A stretch of DNA of 64,000 nucleotides from Aureobasidium sp. EXF-3400 (Eukaryota > Ascomycota > Dothideomycetes > Dothideales > Saccotheciaceae), in assembly GCA_024195585.1 (NCBI GenBank), contig SWBL01000063.1, forward strand, positions 112,969 through 176,968. The letters run 5' to 3'. The position numbers and the translations under genes are program-made. The notes below the pieces were generated by a model that worked only from the letters and a program-made list of their open reading frames with translations, did no database searches and had not been told where the DNA came from. Positions 55,889 to 64,000 of the stretch are shown here, in pieces (positions within the stretch are counted from its first letter, which is position 1; every line of letters begins with the position of its first letter).

Positions 55889-56541
55889 GCAACGACCAAA
55901 CGCAAAGAAATCAGTACAAAGAGACGTTCGATGGCCGACTAAGAAAATGCGGCTTATGAGACTAATGACAATATGAGATTGTGGCCTTTTGAAGGCAAGA
56001 TAATGGTGGTTATGCGGTTCACTTCGATAGAGTGTATTTTTCTGATATTTTACCAAATGAATTTCCTACTTTAGTCAACAGATCTTTCTTCCAACTGTCT
56101 CCTTTTCTTCGTGTTATCCATCAGGGTTGTTCATCCTGAATGCTAGTTTCCGGGAGTTCTGAGATGACTTGATGCCCAAGGTAATCGGCTGGGTTCTGCA
56201 AGCTCTGGAGCGCTGGAAGGTATGCTCAGATAAAAGCTCTCACATAAGTGGTGCCCTCAGGTGGACATCCTAGTGATCGTAGATGGAAAAGAAGAGGCTC
56301 GAAGTCAGCAGCAAAGCGGCAGTGCCAGTTCTAGTTCCAGCCGACTTCGGCCCGAACCTCTTCCAGACCTTTCCGCGACCGGATGAGCCATACGACGACA
56401 TCCTTTCCTCTTCCACACCAAGCCACTGTCTTGCAGTATATCAAGAATTACTAAAATACCCTCACACCACGCTTCAAAAGTCTGAATTGAGATCATCTCG
56501 AGAAAATACTGGTGGCAACAAGACACAAACCACCTGAAAGC
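55889..56541. other. Intergenic between repeat protein 2 and the TatD-family gene
   Basis: This is 653 bp with the 3' UTR of the repeat protein and the promoter of the hydrolase. An 84-codon ATG frame (56283-56537) is present but resembles no known protein and overlaps the presumed leader; it is not annotated as a gene. Confidence 0.5.
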
Positions 56542-57646
56542 ATGGGAGAAACTCTACTCCAAGGCTTCCCGGAAGCTGCTCCTGCAAAGCCGACCGAGGA
56601 GTTGATGTACGCAGACGTAAGTACACTCTCCAAAACCAGCACTTTTCATCACCCTTCTAGCCTATTTCTGCATAACCGAATTCACCTCTCTCTTTGATCC
56701 TTGCAAATCATCAATTGACAAAGTCGCCAATGAACAGGTCGCAGTAACAGCTACAGCAAAAGAATTCTCAGGCATACACCGCGGGAAACAATACCATCCT
56801 CCCGATTTTAGTAGCGTCTTAGACCGCGCCACCTTCGCTCGCGTCAAGAAAGTCCTGTTGACGGGGATGTCAAGTGCAGATATCTCTTTCAATGCCGAGA
56901 TTGCAAGATCCAGAGGCGGACAATGCAGTATCACCATTGGAGTACATCCTTACCATGCTTCTGAGCCTTATACCAATGGCAGTGATGGGTCCGATCACTA
57001 TACGGCAATGGCTGCACAACTCAATGAGTTACAAGCTGAAGGACTGGTAGCTGCATATGGAGAACTAGGATTAGATTACGATCATCTGGACCTCGCGGAC
57101 AAAGCCACACAATTACGTTGTTTCAAAGATAAACTAGATCTGTACATCGCCAACGATTGGAAGTTACCGCTGTTCTTACATTGTAGAGCTGCTTATGACG
57201 ATTTTGTGCTCGTCATGCAGGAGTATAGCAACAAACTGCCGAGGGGAGGCTTGGTGCATTCATTCGTGGGCACCACAACACAAATGCAGCACCTCATCTC
57301 CCTAGGTCTGGATATCAGTATCAATGGCTTTGCATTCAAAGATCGGGAGGTTTTGAAGATGGTAGCCGCGGTGCCATTGAAAAACCTGCAGCTAGAAACT
57401 GATGCGCCTTGGGGAATTATCCAAGCGAATTCAGAAGTTGCGAAACGGTACCTGGTCAATGCAGAGACATTACCACAGAGTAAGAAAAAAGACAAGTGGA
57501 ATGAGGCAAACATGGTCAAAGAGAGAAATGAGAGTTGTTGTATAAGTCATGTTGCTTTTATCGTTGCTGGATTGAAGGGTTGCAAAGTAGAGGAAGTGGC
57601 AAAAGCTGCTCGGGAGAATAGTGAAAGGATGTTTTGGGAAGGGTAG
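56542..57646 (+). CDS. TatD-family metal-dependent hydrolase/nuclease
   Basis: Two exons (56542-56616 and 56738-57646) give 327 aa. TatD proteins are TIM-barrel, divalent metal-dependent 3'-5' nucleases linked to DNA repair and apoptosis-like DNA breakdown. The N-terminus after the intron reads VAVTATAKEFSGIHRGK and YHPPDF, as in the eukaryotic branch. Metal-site blocks follow: GVHPYHA, the glutamate in AYGELGLDYDHL, HCRAAYDDF, HSFVGTTTQMQ and the aspartate in LETDAPWGI. The C-terminus ends with NSERMFWEG. The 121-nt intron falls just after YAD. The start is not certain: ATG 56605 in the same frame is also possible and would remove 21 residues. Confidence 0.85.
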
Positions 57647-57723
57647 AATGAGTGGGACAGAACCAAACAAGGACTGTTGACGTCTTTATTGATTTGAGCA
57701 TGAGATCTTGCTAGAAGTGTGGT

Positions 57724-58842
57724 TTAAAGCGAAGTTTGAACTGTACAACCATCTTCCTTCTGACAAACAGCTGTGCGGCCAAGATTTTTGGTCAAAGGAC
57801 CAGTGGGACCAGATTGGTAGTGGCATAAATCATCAATCTGATTCTCGTCAGCAGTCATTCCCTGCACCATTCCACATGCAAAACTTACCCCCAAAGCACA
57901 ATTCTGTCTCTTATCACTAGTAGGGTATTGTTCATCCCCCCACATACCACTCCAATAAAGCCAATCCACAGTCTCAGTCGCTTGCTCAGTACCACCCACA
58001 TCCACGCCACCAGCATTAGTAACAGTATTGGAGGCAACATCGTAATAGTAGCCACGGTAGTTTTGTGAGACATCCCAGTAGAATCCAGCATCGGTTGTGT
58101 CGGTGACGATATTGCCAACAATGGGATAGATCTTTTGGGTGCCTGCAGTGGCGTAGTTTGCGTGACTGCCAGCGGCTGAGTAGACAATGGGACGAACACC
58201 CACTTTATTGACGGCGGAGTAGGTGTATGCGGTTCCACTGCTATGAGCTGAGTAATACACATCTTGAGGAACACCTGCAGTGGAAAAGCGAATCTGTTGT
58301 TCCACTAATCAGCCATCACTGCCATCAGAGGGGAACAAGGGACAAAAACTTACCATACTATGTTCCCAATCTCCAACATGATTGTCAACTCTACTCCCCA
58401 AAACCAGACTCCCATGATTATAGCTGTAAAAGTAAAAGTAAAACACATCTACAAACCCATTTTTCTCCACAGCAATAATGGTAGCAGGAGCTGCACTATA
58501 GCCCTTGGCATTGGGCTTACCATATCCACTGGTCAGCCAAGCAGGATTGGTTTCAACGTTATCATAGCTGGTGAGAAAGTCGGAGGAGTTGAAGGTGTTG
58601 AGTGTTTTGAGCGAAACAGAGGTCGATACGTTTTTGAAATTGTATTCGACAGACATGTGTTTGACGTGAGTGGAGACGTCAGAGGGGAACCATTGTTCGC
58701 CGCTTTGGAGGTAGGTGTAGGGTGCGTAGGTTAAAGCGTATGCTGGGAGAGCAGCACGTTTGTGAAGGTTGGTTGTTGGTGCTGCGAGAGCGGGTACGAC
58801 GGATAGCAGAGCGAGAGCGGTGGAAACGAGGGACAGAGGCAT
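57724..58842 (-). CDS. VPS62: Secreted Vps62/DUF946-like protein
   Basis: Two exons (58842-58354 and 58293-57724) give 352 aa. A signal peptide (MPLSLVSTALALLSVVPALA) is followed by APTTNLHKR, a possible Kex2 site, so the mature protein would start near residue 30. Conserved features of the Vps62 family are the N-terminal APYTYLQSGEQWFPSDV, FVDVFYFYFYSYNHG, the VGDWEHSM|IRFS junction across the intron, and SAAGSHANYATAG. Yeast Vps62 was named from a vacuolar protein-sorting screen, but the molecular role is unclear. Many fungi carry secreted versions. Several cysteines occur only in the C-terminal 90 residues. The gene overlaps none of its neighbours; the TatD-family gene ends 77 bp away in convergent orientation. 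Confidence 0.85.
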
Positions 58843-59987
58843 GATTGCTAAATTTTCCAAGAACGAGTGATTGTTGAAAAGAAGGACCTCGAGTCTGCAA
58901 TATTCATATCGTCTCCATGGCTGACTTTATATCCTTTCCTTTCGGCTCAATTGCATTCCCGGTATAGGGCTCACAACACACAATCTCATCCCTCAATCGT
59001 TTCATCTACTCGCAATATACAAACCTAGGGCAACAAACCTACACACATGTTGCTTACAAGACCAAGTACTGGAAGCATCAAAAAGATGGCTTATCCCAGT
59101 CAGGAAGGAACAAATCGACGACTTTGATAATCAGGCACGATTCAAAGCAATTGGCTAGGGGACTTCGTGCAGTATGCGGTGAGCAGACCTCGTGGCCTGT
59201 GGAAGATCTACATTGCAGGGTCGCAAAGCAAGCTTTTGGCGATACGACCCGTCGCGTGGTCGGGACTTCGCAATATGATCGGTTGGCGCTCGCTGTCGAT
59301 ATTGCTGCGCGCTCATGGTGTCAAGTCACCTTGCAAAACCGATGGGTATCGTGATTGATCGTAGGGAGATTGTATTACTCATTCAGGGTGGGTTGGTTGA
59401 TGGAGGATGGTCGGACACAGTCTTTGTTTTCGCAATTCGTGAGCCGGGCTGATCAGGATGCTGGCCAAAAGTCGTGGCTGTGAGACGACGAAGGTCTCGG
59501 TCTTGCACAAAACATCGCAACACAACTGTCATGACAAATGCTCAGAGATGAAGTTTGGCACGATATGGATCAATTTGGATATTGATTGAATTGAATCATA
59601 AGACTTGAGAATACAATACGAAAGTAGGGGTTTATGGGGCTAAATGCATAAACGAGAGGGGGTGTGATGGGGGGAAATACTTCTAACCTTTTGTCTTCTT
59701 TCTTCTTTTGGCCTCCGGGCGGGATATGACCGTCATTTGGAGGGCTCCCCAGCGAACATGCTCAGTGCCAGACCGTACTGACACTGCCAAGTTCTGGAAT
59801 GGTAGTGCGCTTTTGGCTGGTTCTAGCATTCGTCGCTCAGCGGGGTGGGTGAACCCCTTTCAGAGCTCAAAGAGTCTGTCCCGGAGTCCCAATGAGGTTC
59901 GGGCACCGCGCCAAAAGCCTCCAAAGCATCGCGCTTCTTTGACCACTGTGGCGATGGTGGTATGACATTTAATGCTGGTGGAAGGTC
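58843..59987. other. Intergenic upstream of the Vps62-like gene
   Basis: This is 1.1 kb between the Vps62-like start and the CSE1 stop. Both genes are on the minus strand. It contains the Vps62-like promoter and the CSE1 3' UTR. Short frames have no protein-like composition. Confidence 0.5.
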
Positions 59988-62986
59988 CTACCCTTGCATG
60001 ACACTGCCCAGGGCTGCCTGGGCGTCAGGGCCCAGCTTCTCTGACACAGCGGCTGCGATACGTCCACCGGTCTTGGAATCGGCTTCGCGAAGGTACAGAC
60101 CAACCCACTGCTTGACGTCCTGGACTTCAGGGAAGGGATCCCTGGGGACAGGCTTGCAGGTGTTCAGAGCGGTGAAACCAACACCAAAGCCGACATCTTC
60201 GACATCGCGGTCCTCAATGATCAAGTCGTCGGCAGATTGCGGAAGCGGGGGGTTGATGAGAAGCTTGAGCAAGGCCTCGCATGTGAAACCCCAACCCTTC
60301 TTACCGTAACGATCAACAAAGGCCTGGCTGTTAGCGAGGGTGTGAGTGAGCGAAACGACAGCAGTCTTGCGGTCAAATGGTCTTGACAACTTCTGTGTGT
60401 CAGGGAGGATGATCTGCAGGTACATGGGAGTGAAGACGTTTTGCTGAACCTGGTCGGTAACGTTGATGAAAAGATCGGGACCAAGACCCTTGTCACCGCG
60501 TGCTGAGAAAAAGTGGTAGAAGCGAACAAAGCGGACGGTGAAGTTTTCCGTTTTGGAGTTGGAGAGACGGGTCATGAGCAGCTGCACGATGGTGGTCAGG
60601 TAGTTTTGCAGAGCAGCGACAGGGAGGTTGCCACAGATGGCCTCGAGCAAGTCGAATCCGAGTGACTCGTTTGTCTTGGAAGAGATGAGCTTCTGGAAGA
60701 TAACCAAGATAGGCTCGATCTGGTTGTTGGCAGCGATCTGGTCGGCGGCGCGGGGAATCATGGATGAGAGGAGACGGACAAGGGCGGGGACGTTGCCGCG
60801 AGAGTTGTACATGTCCAGGGTAAGAATGGGGCCAAGCAAGCTCTGGTAGTAATCGGGCAAGGAACCTGAAGGGTTTGCTTCGAGAAGTGCAGCGAAGACT
60901 TGGAAGACGTAAGGCTGGAACTCCTGGACATCGTTGGCCAGAATCTCGGCGAAGGGGTCGTAGAGAGCAGCCTCTAGCTTGGCGGACTGTGTGGGTGCGG
61001 CAAAGCGAACAAGGGCACCAATGCTCTCAAAGTGGTAGTAGTAGAAACGAGGGTTGCTAGGGTTGTGGCGGATGACCTTGACAATGTTGATGAGGTTGGT
61101 GAGGACCATGTCAAGGATAGGCAAGACGCCCTCACGGATGACAATAAGCACGCGCATCACACACTTGATCAGGAATTCGTTCTCCTGAATCTTCTCGGCC
61201 TTGGAGTCCTTGGTCATGAGGAGGAAGAGATGTTGGAGAAGGTCCTTGCTAAGCGACTGGAGGGTCTCTCTGGGAATGATGGGCTGGCGCTTGTCGTCGG
61301 TCATGTAGAGAACACGTTCAACTGCAATGGCGGCGTATGAATGGACGACGTAGTTCTCGTTTCCAAGGCACTGGACCAGCAGAGGGAAGGCAGCTTGCCA
61401 TTGGTCCTGGGTCAGTTGACTGCGGAACATGTACAGATACTTGATGGCGTCAACCTTGAGGATGGCCTCGGTGTCGGCTGAAGTGAGATCGACGGCAATG
61501 TTCTTTTGGAAGAAGTCGATAACATCAACATTGGGATTCGTGGTCTGCACACCACGAGCAGCGGTAGGCACGCCCTTGGCAGCAATCGAGGTGAAGAGGT
61601 AGACGGCAGTGTCCTTTGACTTCCAGTTGTCGCTCTTACTCTTTTCGTAGTCGGCCAGGTAGTGCGAGATGTACTGCGAAACGACGTCGGTAACGAGCTT
61701 CTCGAACTGCTCAACAAGCTGACGGAGGAAGTCGGTGGCTGCTCTTCTGCGCGTGTCGCTGTCGGATCCTTCCAGATCACGACGGATGAACTCGATAGGC
61801 TCGTCCTCAAACATCTCGACGTCTGACTCGCGCAGAGACAAGTTGGGAAGAATGACCTTCTCGACGACCTGGCCGAGGATTTCCTGGTTGTTGAAGCTCT
61901 GGGCGTATTGGTTGATCTTGGTGACCGAGGTCAAGAACTGCAGGGCCTTGCTGACCAGAATGTCGTACTTGGTCTCGGGACCAATCGTGGTCAAAAGGGT
62001 CCATGAGCTCTCAACAAACTGGCCCAGGTATGGTCCGAAAGCATCCTCGTATTTTTGAACGTAGAGGATCAAGGCCTCAAAGATGGCGGCCTTGTTGTAC
62101 TCCAAGAGACCAGCCTCAGACTCGTCGTCGGTATGAAGGAGAGGGTTATCGTAGCTCAGATATTTCATAAGCAGAGCGCTGATGGAGGCCAGGTTGTCTT
62201 CGAAGACTGGAGGCAGATCTTGGCAAGAAAGGTCGTTGAACAGCTTGATGCTGAGGTTGAGCGTGGTGAAGTGCTGGGCGAGGAGGTCCTTGTTGTTCTG
62301 GTTTGCGGCGATTTGCTGATCTGTGCTCTGCAAAGAGTGTCAGTGTACATGCTGTGGTCCAGTCTATGGAGCAGTCTTACCTGCAGAAGGGCGAGGTAGG
62401 GCTCGCAGAACTTTGACAAGACGTGGTTGATCTCAGTGAAGAGGTCGTCTGTACGGAACAGCGGGCGCCAGCGGCGGAAGATGGAATGTGCGACTTGTAG
62501 GACACCGTTGTTGACCTTGGGGTTGTCGGGGGTGAAGCGCGATACGAGATCGTCGACCAGAGTGTCCCAGCGCTCCCAGAAGTCCGAATCTGCAATGACA
62601 CTGATGGCCTCTCCCAGCTGTGTCTGGATCGTGTTGGGCACCGAAATCATGAGGCCAATAACCTCGCGTTTGATGGCCGTGACCTCGTCTTGGGGAAGCT
62701 TGTAGTTGCCATCCTCGTCGGTCCAGCTGCGGCGGATGAAATTCTTGAAGAATAGAGCTGCGGCCAACCGTGTCGTGTTGGGATATGAGTCTGAGGCGAC
62801 AATCTGAAGGAGAGCGAGGGAGAACTGAGGCTTAGCTTCTTCCTGGCGGATGGCCTGCTCGGCTGTTGGATCTTGTCAGTACATGACGCTGATGAGTGAT
62901 TTTCAAAGAGACTTGCCTTGCTTGTTCTGGCGGGGATCAAGACTGGCCTGCAGCAGGTTGGCGATCGTTGAGAGATCGGCCGACAT
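59988..62986 (-). CDS. CSE1: Exportin Cse1 (CAS), importin-alpha re-export factor
   Basis: Three exons (62986-62917, 62862-62381 and 62327-59988) give 963 aa, the expected size for Cse1. The protein is a HEAT-repeat karyopherin that returns importin-alpha to the cytosol with Ran-GTP. The importin-beta N-terminal region starts IANLLQASLDPRQNKQA then EQAIRQEEAKPQFSL, and continues SYPNTTRLAAALFFKNFIRR. Later blocks include VFEDNLASISALLMKYLSYD, YVVHSYAAIAVERVL, ENEFLIKCVMRVL and FRFYHFFSARGDKGLGPDLF. The first intron uses a GC-AG donor (GCAAGT), the only way to reach the conserved AEQAIRQEEA frame. The second intron is a normal GT-AG. Start ATG 62986 gives the canonical short N-terminus. Confidence 0.94.
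62863..62916 (-). other. CSE1: GC-AG intron in CSE1
   Basis: The 54-nt intron begins GCAAGT after CAAG and ends ATCCAACAG. With this splice the reading frame joins NKQ to AEQAIRQEEA, the conserved sequence of the family. A normal GT donor at a nearby site does not keep the frame. GC-AG introns make up about one percent of fungal introns. Confidence 0.85.
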
Positions 62987-63634
62987 GATGAAGATGGTCG
63001 TTGCACCGAAGGAATGGACGATATGTGAACCGAAAAGATGTGGTAGCAACGAGCAGGCGACAAAACTTTGGCTGCAATCAACAAAGAGAACGTCCGAGCT
63101 CACTGTTTATACACTCCCCGCGCGCCAAGTCTACCATCTACTATCTAATCAGTTGCATCAACGAGCTTGCATTCAAATGAACCACATCAACGGCTTGAGT
63201 CTGGTTCTTGTAGACGAAAGGACAGATCACATTGGGAAAGAGCGAAGGACCTGATGTGTTTGATGAAGCTTAAACATGTTCATAGATTTGCAGCAGTCAG
63301 ACTGGGTTCCTCGATGCAGCGCAGACTGCAGGTGTAATTACATGCTCTTATCGATATTCTCGCATTGAAACACAGTAGATGTCACAGTAAGCACAGTTCA
63401 GCATGATGAAAGTAAAATCACTTCGAAGTGAATCAAGTGGTGCTAGCGAGTGCAAAGAGAGAAGAAAAAAGAATAAAGGATGGAAAACGCGGCAAGCTCC
63501 GCTTACCAACATGCAGCCAATCAGACTCGATGCTGTCAGCGGAACGGAAACTTGACGCCGCTTGATGGGAAGTCGCTGTCGACACTCGCCCTCTTTGCTC
63601 GACACACTCCATACCACACGGCCTCACACACAAC
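62987..63634. promoter_or_regulatory. Divergent promoter of CSE1 and the complex I gene
   Basis: This is a 648-bp region between starts at 62986 (minus) and 63635 (plus). Nothing specific was recognised. It should carry the promoters of both genes. Confidence 0.5.
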
Positions 63635-64000
63635 ATGATGCGCCAACAGCTTTTGCGCAGTCTGCCACGATCGCAGAGGCTGGCCTCGGTCAATGCCGCC
63701 CGCACATTCACCTCGTCCGCCCCCCGTCCCGCCGAGGTCGAGCTCACAATCGGTACGCCAAACATGACATGTACCCACACCCGACAGCAATTGACTGACA
63801 CGCGCATCCAGATGGCAAGAAGGTCTCAATAGAAGGTATGCTTCCACACATCACCACCCCGTATTGTCGCCACGTCTGACACGCTCCCTCCAGCCGGCTC
63901 CGCCCTCATCCAGGCCTGCGAAAAGGCCGGCTCCACCGTCCCCCGCTACTGCTACCACGAGAAGCTCATGATCGCCGGTAACTGTCGTATGTGTCTCGTC
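63635..64000 (+). CDS. NDUFS1: NADH:ubiquinone oxidoreductase 75/78-kDa subunit, 5' part (runs off the window)
   Basis: The 5' end of the largest peripheral-arm subunit of mitochondrial complex I is present. Exons 63635-63752, 63812-63835 and 63894 to beyond 64000 join in frame. The first 35 residues ([20 protein letters not shown] and on) form an Arg/Ser-rich mitochondrial targeting peptide. After it comes [20 protein letters not shown], then the 2Fe-2S ferredoxin-like segment [21 protein letters not shown], where three cluster cysteines are visible; the rest lies outside the window. Exon 2 is only 24 nt. The introns are 59 and 58 nt. The gene is incomplete at the right edge. Confidence 0.93.

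Noticed and set aside
56283..56537. 84-codon ATG frame before the TatD-family gene
   Set aside because: No recognised motif, and it ends just before the hydrolase ATG; more likely leader sequence.

Overview
This is nuclear DNA of a filamentous ascomycete (Pezizomycotina), most likely a dothideomycete. Genes have short GT-AG introns, mostly 47-70 nt, often with a CTAAC-like branch site. There is no operon structure. Zn2Cys6 regulators and a fungal-type mannitol dehydrogenase that resembles the Cladosporium/Alternaria allergen enzymes are present. Family assignments come from reading translated sequence by eye; no search was run. Several raw reading frames begin at TTG or GTG; starts were moved to the first supported ATG, and exon joins were checked for frame.

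Layout. 1-2.5 kb: no intact gene, but three diverged copies of a 350-500 bp unit with a shared intron-like core. 2.6-11 kb: SSL1 (TFIIH), a Chs7-like chitin synthase chaperone, an amidase and an unrecognised four-exon gene. 11-16.5 kb: mitochondrial succinyl-CoA:3-ketoacid CoA-transferase and a secreted repeat protein cut up by Kex2 sites. 16.5-19.6 kb: gene-poor, with a pair of tRNA-like repeats and a frameshifted remnant of a secreted cysteine-containing protein. 19.9-31 kb: mannitol dehydrogenase, a flavin monooxygenase, an Mso1-like Sec1-binding protein, a Gyp7-type Rab GAP, formate dehydrogenase and a tentative hypothetical gene. 31.3-37.1 kb: a compact group of a PhyH-type dioxygenase, a divergent Zn2Cys6 regulator and an amino acid permease. 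37.7-49.7 kb: a disordered hypothetical protein, a Neo1-type P4-ATPase and SEC16, the last two sharing a 475-bp divergent promoter. 50-55 kb: a second Zn2Cys6 regulator and a 3.2 kb gene-free stretch. 54.9-64 kb: a second Kex2-repeat protein with seven 41-43 residue units, a TatD-family hydrolase, a secreted Vps62/DUF946 protein, CSE1 (with a GC-AG first intron), and the 5' end of the complex I 75/78-kDa subunit running off the edge.

Most of the window is housekeeping: transcription/repair, vesicle traffic, nuclear export, respiration and small-carbon metabolism. The most unusual content is (i) the two unlinked genes for secreted Kex2-processed repeat proteins, which could release families of short peptides, (ii) the repeated intron-containing units at the left end, and (iii) the dioxygenase-regulator-permease group.
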